DNA of 64,000 nt, taken from the NCBI RefSeq assembly GCF_016901575.1, contig NZ_JACJKQ010000002.1, forward strand, positions 186,001 to 250,000. Reading direction: 5' to 3'. The notes under the pieces were generated by a model. That model saw only the letters and a list, made by a program, of their open reading frames with translations, did not search any database and was not told the origin of the DNA. The stretch comes from Enorma phocaeensis (GTDB taxonomy: Bacteria > Actinomycetota > Coriobacteriia > Coriobacteriales > Coriobacteriaceae). Of this stretch, positions 54,633 through 63,391 are shown one piece after another (the stretch's first letter is position 1; each line of letters begins with the position of its first letter). Position numbers and translations under genes: made by a program.

Positions 54633-56090
54633 ATGGAATACAAGATTGTCGGCCATGAGCCCGAGCGGTTCTTCCACTTCTTCGAAGACATCAGCGCCAT
54701 TCCGCGCGGGTCGGGCAACGAGAAGGGCATCAGCGATTTTCTGGTCGCCTTCGCGCGCGAGCGTGGGCTAGAGGTGTATCAGGACGAGGTGTACAACGTC
54801 ATCATCAAGAAGCCCGCGAGCGCCGGCGCCGAAGGCAAGGCGCCCGTGATGCTGCAGGGCCATATCGATATGGTGTGCGACAAGCTGGCCGGCGTCGAGC
54901 ATGACTTCGAGCGCGACGGCATCGACATCGTTGTCGAGGACGGCGTGATCCGCGCGAACGGCACGACGCTCGGCGCCGACAACGGCGTCGCCGTGGCGTT
55001 CATGATGACGCTCCTCGATGACGACGTGCTCGAGCATCCCGCCTTGGAATGCGTGTTCACCACTGACGAGGAGACCGGACTCGTGGGCGCCGAGACGCTC
55101 GACAAGTCGCAGATCTCCGCCCGCACCATGATCAACCTCGACTCCGAGGAAGAGGGCGTGGCCACGGTGAGCTGCGCCGGCGGCGTCGTCGCCCGTCTTG
55201 TCCGCCCCGTGGAGCGCGAGCACGCCGCGGGCTCGACGCTCACCATCGAGATCTCGGGGCTGCTCGGCGGCCATTCCGGCAGCGACATCCATCTGGAGCG
55301 CGGCAACGCCAACCTCCTCATGGCGCGCATCGTCTGCCGCCTGCTTGCCAAGACGTCGGGCAGGCTCGTGTCCATCGACGGAGGCACCAAGGACAACGCC
55401 ATCACGCGCGAGAACACCGCGGTCCTGCTGTATCCCGATTCGGATGCCGCCCGCGACGCCGCGGTCATCGTCGAGGCGGTCGCCGCCGACATCGCCCAGG
55501 AGCTCGAGGAGTTCGATCCCAAGTTCTCCTGCGCCTCCACCGTCGCGGATGGCGTCGAGGCCGATGTGCTCTCCGACGCGGATGCCCGTGCCGTCATCGG
55601 CGCGATCCGCCTTGCCCCCAACGGCGTGATGCGCCGCAACGTGGCTGCCGACGGCGCCGTCGAGGTATCCTCCAACCTGGGCGTTCTCGTGACCGAGGAC
55701 GACCGCGTGTGGATGCTCCTCTCGCCGCGCTCCTCCATCACCTCGCTGCAGGAGGATGTCAAGGACCGCATCCAGGTGCTCGCCGACACCTTTGGCTTTG
55801 ACGCCGCCTTTGAGAACGAGTATCCCGGCTGGAGCTATGCTCCGCACTCCGCGATTCGCGACGTGTTCTGCGAGAGTTATCGCGAGCTGTTCGGCACCGA
55901 GCTGCGCATCGAGTCCATCCATGCCGGTCTTGAGTGCGGCCTGTTCGCCGAGGCGCTGCCCGGTCTCGATGCCATCGCCGTGGGCCCGTCGCTCTACGAC
56001 GTGCACACCCCCGACGAGCATGCCCCCATCGATTCCATCGAGCGCTTCTACCAGCTGCTCGTCGACGTGCTCAAGCGTCTTGCCGCGTAG
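54633..56090 (+). CDS. pepD: Beta-Ala-His dipeptidase / aminoacyl-histidine dipeptidase (PepD, M20)
   Basis: 485 residues (CCCAAGGAGGTTTGC upstream). Metal-dependent dipeptidase: ISAIPRGSGNEKGISDFLVAFA near 21, the zinc His-x-Asp in MLQGHIDMVCDK near 73, GTTLGADNGVAVAFMM near 108 with the bridging Asp, TTDEETGLVGAETL near 136 with catalytic EE, GLLGGHSGSDIHLERGNA near 205, and HAGLECGLFAE near 425 plus SLYDVHTPDEHAPI near 445. All zinc ligands are present. It hydrolyses Xaa-His and other dipeptides in peptide nutrition. Followed by a clean terminator. Confidence 0.96.
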   Translation: MEYKIVGHEPERFFHFFEDISAIPRGSGNEKGISDFLVAFARERGLEVYQDEVYNVIIKKPASAGAEGKAPVMLQGHIDMVCDKLAGVEHDFERDGIDIVVEDGVIRANGTTLGADNGVAVAFMMTLLDDDVLEHPALECVFTTDEETGLVGAETLDKSQISARTMINLDSEEEGVATVSCAGGVVARLVRPVEREHAAGSTLTIEISGLLGGHSGSDIHLERGNANLLMARIVCRLLAKTSGRLVSIDGGTKDNAITRENTAVLLYPDSDAARDAAVIVEAVAADIAQELEEFDPKFSCASTVADGVEADVLSDADARAVIGAIRLAPNGVMRRNVAADGAVEVSSNLGVLVTEDDRVWMLLSPRSSITSLQEDVKDRIQVLADTFGFDAAFENEYPGWSYAPHSAIRDVFCESYRELFGTELRIESIHAGLECGLFAEALPGLDAIAVGPSLYDVHTPDEHAPIDSIERFYQLLVDVLKRLAA

Positions 56091-56115
56091 CCCGTCGCAT
56101 CGGTCGTGACCTCAC

Positions 56116-56145
56116 GGAGCCCCTCGCAAACCCGCGAGGGGCTCC
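56116..56145 (+). terminator. Terminator hairpin after pepD
   Basis: 12-bp arms GGAGCCCCTCGC and GCGAGGGGCTCC around AAACCC, 25 bp after the pepD stop. No long T-run follows. Confidence 0.65.
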
Positions 56146-56194
56146 ATGCGTGAAGCCCCATCGTCTCACGCGATGGATAGAATAAGGAAGCTCT

Positions 56195-56302
56195 TTGGAT
56201 GCCCGTTTCACATTGCTTGATGTTGGAACGGATGATGCCCTCTCTATCCTCGGAGAGCTTTTCAAGACCTACAGCCCCGTCACCATCACGAGGGTGGACT
56301 AA
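56195..56302 (+). CDS. Possible 35-residue peptide
   Basis: Frame from a TTG preceded by TAAGGAAGCTC: DARFTLLDVGTDDALSILGEL then FKTYSPVTITRVD. It ends inside the antisense Phd-like fragment. The amino-acid pattern looks protein-like (helix then strand) but no family is recognised; it may be the end of a lost gene. Confidence 0.25.
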   Translation: MDARFTLLDVGTDDALSILGELFKTYSPVTITRVD

Positions 56303-56498
56303 GAAGTTTGGCTTGAGTTTGCGAAACATGGACTGCAGCGCGCCTCCACGCTGTCTTGTGATCGGCTTCTCGCAGGCCGAAGCGACGAATTACCTCGTTA
56401 ATCTCGTTAAACGCTCCAGCAGACATAGCGACCAACACTCGCTCGTCGTTTTCCATGACGGCAACCGGCTCTCCCGCTGCCAGAACTTGGTAGCGTGC
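56286..56498 (-). pseudogene. Phd/YefM-like antitoxin fragment lacking its N-terminus
   Basis: The frame opens right after a TGA with YQVLAAGEPVAVMENDERVL then VAMSAGAFNEINEVI. This matches Phd antitoxins from the AGEPVVVxxxxxPVAVLMS strand on, followed by a short helix-rich tail. The start and first helix are missing, and the fragment overlaps the end of the DUF4160 frame in another phase. It is most likely a scar of two joined toxin-antitoxin loci. Confidence 0.5.
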
Positions 56499-56599
56499 TC
56501 AACGGGTCTGCGAACCGCAACGTGAATGTGGACCGGCTCGTCGGATTCGCCCAGCCAGAAGAACAGGGCGTAGCGTCCGAGCGTGAGGATGGTGGGCAT
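56390..56599 (-). pseudogene. Truncated DUF4160 gene
   Basis: 69 residues: MPTILTLGRYALFFWLGESD, EPVHIHVAVRRPVEHATKFW, then QRESRLPSWKTTSECWS which no longer matches DUF4160. The ATG overlaps the stop of the 45-residue upstream frame (ATGA). Homology ends where a Phd-like frame begins in another phase, so a deletion fused the two. The H-I-H motif typical of DUF4160 is kept. Confidence 0.7.
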
Positions 56600-56736
56600 C
56601 AGGCTGCTCTCCATCCGCTCTCGGGGTCGCTTGCGAACTCGAAGATGAGGGGGGCGTTGTCACGCAGGAACGACTCGAGGCGCGCGAGGTCATCTTCGGC
56701 AAAACCGTCGACATCATGCCAGCGATACGCGGGCAT
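56599..56736 (-). CDS. 45-residue protein upstream of the DUF4160 remnant
   Basis: MPAYRWHDVDGFAEDDLARL then ESFLRDNAPLIFEFASDPESGWRAA. Not recognised. It overlaps the DUF4160 start by 1 bp as ATGA, so it was probably the first gene of a DUF4160 module, like the small genes before DUF4160 at 47393. No family similarity to the genes at 46886 or 47163 is evident. Confidence 0.45.
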   Translation of the reverse strand: MPAYRWHDVDGFAEDDLARLESFLRDNAPLIFEFASDPESGWRAA

Positions 56737-56780
56737 GAGGCAACGTGCGCTATCGAACCCCCAGTCGCGCGGGCGCTTGA

Positions 56781-56828
56781 AGGGCGGCCCAAGGTCGAGG
56801 CGTCTTGTGCGCGGCCTTGGGCCGCCCT
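56781..56828 (-). terminator. Terminator of the surface-protein gene
   Basis: 14-bp perfect arms AGGGCGGCCCAAGG and CCTTGGGCCGCCCT with a 20-bp loop, ~80 bp beyond the stop of the minus-strand surface-protein gene. The following TTCAAGCGCC on the minus strand is not a strong T-run. Confidence 0.6.
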
Positions 56829-56906
56829 GTAAACGCGGGGCGGCTGGCAGCTCTTGCGGGCGAGGCTCCCTGCCGGGATCGTCGCGCCGCCTGAGCTGGT
56901 CGCCGC

Positions 56907-59900
56907 CTATTTGCGGCGCAGGTGCAGCACGATGCCCGCGGCGCATGCCGTGACGCCCGCGATTCCGAGCATGGCGGCGAGTGCGGATCCGCTGGAATCG
57001 CCCGTGCCGGCGAGCGTCTCGGACGTGCCCGGCGCGTCTTCGTCGTCATGTGCGGAGCTTCCCGTGCCTGTTCCCGTTTCGGTAGACGGGGGTTGATCGC
57101 CGGGGTCGCTCCCGGTTCCCTCGTCGGGGTCGAGCGGGGTAGAGGGGTCTGGATCGTCCGGTCCTTCCGGATCCGGGCTTTCAGGTTCCTCCGGGTCGGG
57201 CGTCTCGGGCTCCTCTGGGTCTGGCTCCTCCGGGTCGGGGGTCTCCGGGTCCGGGGTTTCCGGGTCTGGGTCATCCGTGCCCGGTTTCTCCGGGTCGGGC
57301 GTCTCGGGCGTATCGGGGTCGGGGTCCTCGGTTCCCGGCTCCTCCGGGCCAGGGGTTTCCGGCTCCTCCGGATCGGGGTCTTCTGTGCCTGGCTCGCCGG
57401 GTTCGGGCTCCTTCTGCTCCGTCTCAAAGCGATATGACCCGTCGTTGCCGAGTGCGGCTGAGAGCACGAGCCTCCCGTCCGTTCGCGCTCCGGTGAGCGA
57501 CTGGCTGTACGTCGCCGTGCCCGTCGCATTCGCCGTCTTCGCCGTCTGCACGGTCGCCGTCTCGCTCGAGCTTGCCGGCGTCCCCGCGTCGAGCTCGTAG
57601 CTGCCGTCGTCTCCGATATGCCAGGAGGGGTTCTCCTCTTCGGCTACCTGGTAGGGATGCACCGCGCTGTATGCTTCGGCTGAAGCGGTCCCGCTGCCGT
57701 CTGCAAAGGTGGCTCGATAGGCGGTCGTCATATAGTAGAGCGTCTCGCCTGCACGCGGCGCGCGCGTGAGCGGCGTGAGGTCGCCCGGATCGGGAAGGGT
57801 TCCGGAGGGCGGCTGCGCCCCCGAGGCGACGGTATAGAGCGGCTGGTCCTGTGCGAGCACGTAGGCGCTGTTGCCGCTTGCCGCGGCGCCGGTGACTATG
57901 GTCTTGGCCTGCGCGCCGCTGCCGGCGCCTTCGACCAAAAGGGCCGTCGCGGCAAGGCTGCCCGTGGCGTCTTCATACCCGGCAGCTCCCAGCGCCGCCT
58001 CGACGTCTCCGCGCGTCGTCGCCTCTCCGCTGCGTACGCGCTCGATCGCGTCATCTAGCTCCTTGCGCGGGGCAACCTCGAAGACGAAGCGCAGCGGGCT
58101 CAGGCCCTGCGCGCCATCGATCGACATGCTCGCATCCCCGTTGGCGCGAAGCGTGACATCGGTGCGCAGGGCGGGCACGGCGTCAGAGGGAATCGAGAGG
58201 TAGACGGTCTGGTCCCGCGTGTCGAGGTCGGTTTCGACGGCGATATAGAAGTCGTAGAGCGCGACGTCGCCGCCGGTGTAGAAATTGGGCAGGTTGCCGA
58301 TATAGAGATAGGTCTCGCACACCGCCCTCGCCCCTGCCGCCCGGGCCTGTTCGATGCTCTGCTGGGCCTGGGCGTCGGCGGAGCCCGTCGTGACGGCGTC
58401 GATCTCGCGCTGCGAGGCGAAGCGGTAGGGAAGGCCGTTGTCGCCCGCGACCATACGGTGGTCGGCGTCGATGTACCACGAAACGCGGTTCGAGAACGCG
58501 CCGCTTGCCGGGTCGTAGGAAACCTGCCCGTCCTCCATGGCATCATAGAACAGCTTGTACGCGTCGTAGCCCAGGTGATAGCGCTCGTTGATGCTCTTGA
58601 TCAGGTAGTCGAACTCGTGCGTCGCGCCCGAAAGGTCGCCCGGGTCCTTCAGGCTTCTCTCGATTGCCTGTGCGGCGAGCGAGCCGGTGAGCAGGGTGTC
58701 GCCATATTGGACGCCCGCTATCGATGCGACCTCCATGCCCGTGCCCACCGCGCTATGCGCCTCTATGCGGGCGCCTCCGGCAAGCGCGTCGTCGGCATCG
58801 ACGGGAGAGGTATAGCGGACGTCAAACATCTCGTCGAGGGCGGATGCGAACGCCCAGTTCACCGCCGATGCGCTGCGCGATGAATAGTAGCGGTGCACGC
58901 AGCTCAAGGTCGCGGGGTCGCCCTCGTCGAGAATGCCTTTGATTGCCGGCAGCTTGACGGGCTCTGCCACGATGCCCGACCCGCCCGACCCAAAGAGCTC
59001 AAGCGTCACGGTGGGGTCGTCTTGCCCTGTCGCCCGGGCATAGGCGCGGGCGGCTTGCGCAAGGTTCTCCTTAAGGTCCACAGGGCTCCCCCCGACCGTC
59101 GCCGTGAGGTCGCGCGCAGCCTGGCCCTCTGCGGTGTCGAGCAGGTAGGCGACCGCGTCGGTGGTGTCGATGCCGGTCGTATAGATGGTGAGCTGATCCC
59201 CGCCCTGCGCGTAGGCATCGTCCACACGCTGCTGCACCAGGCGCATGGTGAGCATGGTGGCAAACATGCTATCGGTTCCATAGCCGGTTTCGTGCGCATT
59301 GGGGAGCGGGCCCAGGAAGCCTTCCAGGTTCCCCGTGTAGGCGGGCGGCTTCTCGATGTCGGTGTTTGCCATGGGCGGGTTCTCCACGCCCATGACGATG
59401 AGTTCGGGCGAGCGGCCCTGGGCGCCCGCGGCTCCCGCCCGAGAAAGCATGTCTCCGGCGAGGTAGATGCCGCGCTGCAGATACGACCCGCTCTTGAGCC
59501 GGGCGTCTGCCGTCGCTGCTGCGCTGCCGTCGGCTACGTTTGCCGTCACGTTGACGGCGTGCTCCGAGGCGTCGTAGCTCAGATAGGTGCCGTCGGCGGC
59601 GGGCCGGTAGGTGGCGAGCGGCATGAGGACGGTCGTCTCTGAGGAGTATCCGATAACCGCGACGCGCGTGGGCTTGGCGCCCGCGTCGTTTTCTGCCATG
59701 AGGCGCCCGATGGCGCTGTTCAGGGCGGAGACCACATAGTCCGCATAGGGGCGTTCGGCATAGGTCATGCTGCCGAGCACGCCGTTCAGGCTCACGACGA
59801 ACACCACATCGTGCCCCCCTCCGTCTTGCTGGTGGATGGATGCGGCCTGCGCGATGGCGGAGATGCTCACGAGGAAGTCGTTTTCGGGGTCTTTGAAGGA

Positions 59901-60242
59901 GCCTGCGGCCATGCCTGCCGCATCAGCGGATGCCTCATCGGAATAGACCGAGCCATCGACCCAGATGCGACCGGCGTTCGCCGTGCTGTAGGATCCATCC
60001 TGCTCCCCCGCGCCGAGAAAGTCCCGCCAGGTCGAAGAGGTGTCCGGATCTGCAAGCTTGGTCACGCCCGCTATCGCGGAGCCGCTCTCATCTTGAGAGT
60101 CGTCGGCGGCAGGGGCGCCGCTTCGGGTCGTGTTCGATGGGCCTGGCCGTGCCGACGCAGGTGCACCGGCGGCAAGGAAGAGCGTGGCGGCCATGCCGAG
60201 GGCAAGGACGATGGCGGCAAGGCGACGGATGGGGCGGGCCAT
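56907..60242 (-). CDS. Sortase-anchored surface protein with vWA-like domain
   Basis: 1,111 residues. Signal peptide (RRLAAIVLALGMAATLFLAAG, residues 5-25). A vWA-like domain spans ~145-400 (GGGHDVVFVVSLNGVLGSM, TRVAVIGYSSETTVL), though a canonical MIDAS DxSxS is not evident (VVSLNGS-like). A middle region to ~900 is of unknown type. A Pro/Glu/Asp-rich stalk with many PEEPxTPDP units covers ~970-1050. The sorting signal is LAGTGD (1077-1082), a membrane helix and HLRRK. LAxTG is recognised by class E-type sortases in Actinobacteria. The upstream gap 60243-60487 must hold promoters for this gene and polA. Confidence 0.88.
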   Translation of the reverse strand: MARPIRRLAAIVLALGMAATLFLAAGAPASARPGPSNTTRSGAPAADDSQDESGSAIAGVTKLADPDTSSTWRDFLGAGEQDGSYSTANAGRIWVDGSVYSDEASADAAGMAAGSFKDPENDFLVSISAIAQAASIHQQDGGGHDVVFVVSLNGVLGSMTYAERPYADYVVSALNSAIGRLMAENDAGAKPTRVAVIGYSSETTVLMPLATYRPAADGTYLSYDASEHAVNVTANVADGSAAATADARLKSGSYLQRGIYLAGDMLSRAGAAGAQGRSPELIVMGVENPPMANTDIEKPPAYTGNLEGFLGPLPNAHETGYGTDSMFATMLTMRLVQQRVDDAYAQGGDQLTIYTTGIDTTDAVAYLLDTAEGQAARDLTATVGGSPVDLKENLAQAARAYARATGQDDPTVTLELFGSGGSGIVAEPVKLPAIKGILDEGDPATLSCVHRYYSSRSASAVNWAFASALDEMFDVRYTSPVDADDALAGGARIEAHSAVGTGMEVASIAGVQYGDTLLTGSLAAQAIERSLKDPGDLSGATHEFDYLIKSINERYHLGYDAYKLFYDAMEDGQVSYDPASGAFSNRVSWYIDADHRMVAGDNGLPYRFASQREIDAVTTGSADAQAQQSIEQARAAGARAVCETYLYIGNLPNFYTGGDVALYDFYIAVETDLDTRDQTVYLSIPSDAVPALRTDVTLRANGDASMSIDGAQGLSPLRFVFEVAPRKELDDAIERVRSGEATTRGDVEAALGAAGYEDATGSLAATALLVEGAGSGAQAKTIVTGAAASGNSAYVLAQDQPLYTVASGAQPPSGTLPDPGDLTPLTRAPRAGETLYYMTTAYRATFADGSGTASAEAYSAVHPYQVAEEENPSWHIGDDGSYELDAGTPASSSETATVQTAKTANATGTATYSQSLTGARTDGRLVLSAALGNDGSYRFETEQKEPEPGEPGTEDPDPEEPETPGPEEPGTEDPDPDTPETPDPEKPGTDDPDPETPDPETPDPEEPDPEEPETPDPEEPESPDPEGPDDPDPSTPLDPDEGTGSDPGDQPPSTETGTGTGSSAHDDEDAPGTSETLAGTGDSSGSALAAMLGIAGVTACAAGIVLHLRRK

Positions 60243-60487
60243 GGGACCTCGATTCTGGGCGGCGAGAGAGAACGGGAGGTATCCTGTTGACGGTGCGTCA
60301 CCCTACGTAGTTGCAACCCGCTTACCCGTTTCCCATAGACCTATACCGCCTACCCTCCGCGCGGGCTCGGTTAAGTAAAACGCAAGGAAGCGGACGGACC
60401 CCCCCGGCATGCCCGTTCCTTGGGGGCAATGCGTATCCGCGCGATGGGGTAGACTGGGTAGAGCACTTCGATAGAGAGAGGAACCTC

Positions 60488-63280
60488 ATGTCCGAGACCC
60501 CCGTCAGCACTCTCGAGAACCCTTCCGCGCGCCGCACCTTTGCCGTCGTCGACGGCAATTCGCTCATGCATCGCGCGTTCCATGCCGTTCCGCCCACCAT
60601 GAACGCTCCGGACGGCCGTCCCACGAATGCCGTGTTCGGCTTCCTCAACATGTTCCTCAAGATGATTGACGCCTTTCATCCGGATGGCGTGGCGGTCGCC
60701 TTCGACCGTGGCAAGCCGCGCGTGCGCATGGAGATGCTCCCGCAGTACAAGGCGCAGCGTCCGCCCATGGATCCCGACCTGCGCCAGCAGTTCCCCATGA
60801 TCAAAGAGCTGCTCGGAGCCATCTCGGTGCCCATTTTGGAAGCCGAGGGATGGGAGGGCGACGACATCCTGGGCACGGTCGCCCGCGCCGGCGAGCAGGC
60901 GGGCTGCGACATGTATCTCATCACCGGCGACCGCGACATGTATCAGCTCACGACCGACCACGTGCGCGTCGTGGGCACCAAGAAGGGCCTCTCGGACGTG
61001 CAGATCATGACGCCCGAGAGCGTCGAGGACCTCTATCATGGCATCACCCCCGAGCTCGTGCCCGACTTCTATGGGCTGAAGGGCGACTCGTCCGACAACA
61101 TCCCGGGCGTGCCGGGCATCGGTCCCAAGAAGGCGAGCGCCCTCATTGCGCAGTACGGCTCTCTCGACGAAGTGATCGCGCACGCCGACGAGGTCAAGGG
61201 CAAGATGGGCGAGAACCTGCGCGCGCATATCGACGACGCCCTGGTGAGCCGCAGGGTTGCCACCATCCAGACCAATGCCCCGGTCGAGCTCGACTTCGAG
61301 GGGACGCATTTTCCCGCGTTCGACGCGCGCGCCGTCTCGGACGCCCTGGGCAAGCTCGGCATCATGGCCATGCAGAACCGCTTCCTCGCACTTATCGACG
61401 GCGAGGGCTCGGTGGTCGACGAGCCCTCGACACTCGAGGTTCCCCAGATCCTTCGTGCCGCCGCCGCGACGGGTGAGGGCATGGCCGAGGCGTTGGCGGA
61501 GCTTGACCGCGCGCTTTCGCAGGGCGAGTGGCTGGGCGTATGCGTAGACGACGACAAGGAGTCGGGCGCGCTGTTCGGCCTCACGCACACGCTGTGGGCG
61601 GCGACGTCCCAGGCGGTCGTCGCGATCGAGGAGCCCGATGGCAGCGGCGCGTGCCCTGTTGCCACGGATGGCTTCGATTGCTCGCGGGGCGTGATCGCGG
61701 GGTGCCTGACCCGCTTGCTGCTCGAGGGAAAGGTCGCGTCTCCCGATATCAAGGCGCTGCTTCACGAGCTTTCGCCGGCAGACTCTTCAAAGCCGCAGGC
61801 GCTCGACCCGCTGGCGGTGCCTGTGGAGGGGCTGTTCGATACGGTCGTCGCCGCCTACCTGCTCGACTCTGTTCGCTCGAGCTTCGACGACGCATATCTG
61901 GCCGACACCTACCTGCACGTCGCGCTCCCCCTTGCCGCCGGAGCTGACGACGCGCCCTCGGGCGCGCCCGCTGCCGCTGCCCTGTCTGCGGTCGTGGCGA
62001 GAGGCGTTGTGGAGCCGCTTTCGAATGCGCTCGAGTCCGCTGGCGCCGAGCCTGTGTTCAGCCAGATCGAGATGCCGCTCGTCTCCGTGCTCGCCGCGAT
62101 GGAGCGCACCGGCATGCTCGTCGACCCCGAGCGTCTCGCCGCTATGTCCGAGAAGCTGTCTGGCGAGATCGACGAGCTCGCGTCTCGCATCCGCGGGCTT
62201 GCGGGCGACGACTCCTTCAACATCGCGAGCCCGATGCAGCTCTCGCATATCCTCTTCGATGTCATGGGCTTGCCGACCAAGGGCCTGAAGAAGACCCAGC
62301 GCGGCTACTACTCCACCAACGCCCGCGTGCTTGAGGAGCTTGCTCGCGATTACGAGATCGTGCGGCTCATTCTGGAGTATCGCGAGAAGACCAAGATCAA
62401 GAGCACCTATCTGGACACCTTGGGCCCTCTTGCCCAGAGCTATGGCGACGGCCGCGTGCACACCACCTACAACCAGACCATCACCGCAACGGGGCGCCTC
62501 TCGAGCTCTAATCCCAACCTGCAGAACATCCCCACGCGCTCCGAGCTCGGCCACACGGTCAAGACCGCCTTTTCGGCAGGGGAGGGCGCCGTCTTCGTGG
62601 CGGTCGACTACTCGCAAATCGAGCTGAGGCTGCTTGCGCATCTGTCGGGCGACGAGCATCTCATCCGGGCCTTCAACGAAGGGGAGGACTTCCATGCCGA
62701 GACCGCGGCGCGCGTGTTCGGCGTGCCGGTCGATCAGGTCACGCGCGAGCTTCGAAGCCGCGCCAAGGCGGTGAACTTCGGGATCGTGTACGGCCAGCAG
62801 GCCTACGGCCTCTCGCAGTCGCTCGACATTCCCATGGCCGAGGCGCGCGAGATGATCGACCGCTACTTCGAGGCGTATCCCGGCGTGCGCACCTATCTCG
62901 ACAACACGGTGGCGGAGGCCAAGCGCAACGGATACGCGGAGACGCTCTTTGGCAGGCGCCGCCCCATTCCCGAGCTCAAGATGCGCAACCCCGCCCAGCG
63001 CTCCTTTGGCGAGCGCACCGCCATGAACCATCCCATGCAGGGCACGGCGGCAGACATCATCAAGATCGCCATGGTGCGCGTTGCCAGGCGCCTGCGCGAC
63101 GAGGGCTTCCGCGCGCGCATGATCTTGCAGGTGCACGACGAGCTTGACTTCGAGTGCCCGGTGGACGAGGTCGACCGCCTGGTCGCCATGGTGCGTGAGA
63201 CCATGGAGGGCGTGGTCGAGCTCTCGGTGCCGCTCATCGCCGAGGCTTCTTGCGGCGAGACCTGGGCCGACGCGAAGTAG
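60488..63280 (+). CDS. polA: DNA polymerase I
   Basis: 930 residues from the ATG at 60488 (AGAGAGGAACCTC upstream). 5' nuclease: FAVVDGNSLMHRAFHAVP near 17, FDRGKPRVRMEM, EGDDILGTVARAGEQAG near 128, DSSDNIPGVPGIGPKKA near 203. The 3'-5' exonuclease-like domain (~350-560) has GVCVDDDKES instead of the FDTET Exo I motif, so proofreading is probably lost. Polymerase: motif A VAVDYSQIELRLLAHLSGDE near 707, motif B RSRAKAVNFGIVYGQQAYG near 755, motif C LQVHDELDFE near 880. Repairs and completes Okazaki fragments. Confidence 0.97.
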   Translation: MSETPVSTLENPSARRTFAVVDGNSLMHRAFHAVPPTMNAPDGRPTNAVFGFLNMFLKMIDAFHPDGVAVAFDRGKPRVRMEMLPQYKAQRPPMDPDLRQQFPMIKELLGAISVPILEAEGWEGDDILGTVARAGEQAGCDMYLITGDRDMYQLTTDHVRVVGTKKGLSDVQIMTPESVEDLYHGITPELVPDFYGLKGDSSDNIPGVPGIGPKKASALIAQYGSLDEVIAHADEVKGKMGENLRAHIDDALVSRRVATIQTNAPVELDFEGTHFPAFDARAVSDALGKLGIMAMQNRFLALIDGEGSVVDEPSTLEVPQILRAAAATGEGMAEALAELDRALSQGEWLGVCVDDDKESGALFGLTHTLWAATSQAVVAIEEPDGSGACPVATDGFDCSRGVIAGCLTRLLLEGKVASPDIKALLHELSPADSSKPQALDPLAVPVEGLFDTVVAAYLLDSVRSSFDDAYLADTYLHVALPLAAGADDAPSGAPAAAALSAVVARGVVEPLSNALESAGAEPVFSQIEMPLVSVLAAMERTGMLVDPERLAAMSEKLSGEIDELASRIRGLAGDDSFNIASPMQLSHILFDVMGLPTKGLKKTQRGYYSTNARVLEELARDYEIVRLILEYREKTKIKSTYLDTLGPLAQSYGDGRVHTTYNQTITATGRLSSSNPNLQNIPTRSELGHTVKTAFSAGEGAVFVAVDYSQIELRLLAHLSGDEHLIRAFNEGEDFHAETAARVFGVPVDQVTRELRSRAKAVNFGIVYGQQAYGLSQSLDIPMAEAREMIDRYFEAYPGVRTYLDNTVAEAKRNGYAETLFGRRRPIPELKMRNPAQRSFGERTAMNHPMQGTAADIIKIAMVRVARRLRDEGFRARMILQVHDELDFECPVDEVDRLVAMVRETMEGVVELSVPLIAEASCGETWADAK

Positions 63281-63322
63281 CGACGTCCCTCGGGGCGATG
63301 TGGCGCACCTGCCCAAACGATA

Positions 63323-63360
63323 GGGGCGGGCGCGTCGTGAACTATCGACGCGCCCGCCCC
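63323..63360. terminator. Bidirectional terminator between polA and the HAD gene
   Basis: Perfect 15-bp arms GGGGCGGGCGCGTCG and CGACGCGCCCGCCCC around TGAACTAT; convergent genes on both sides. Confidence 0.75.
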
Positions 63361-63391
63361 CTGCAATGCTTTGTCTTGCTTGCTGCCTGCC

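Noticed and set aside
56922-57437. Plus-strand frames antisense to the Pro/Glu/Asp stalk
   Set aside because: Repetitive GC-rich stalk codons keep the antisense frames open; no start context.
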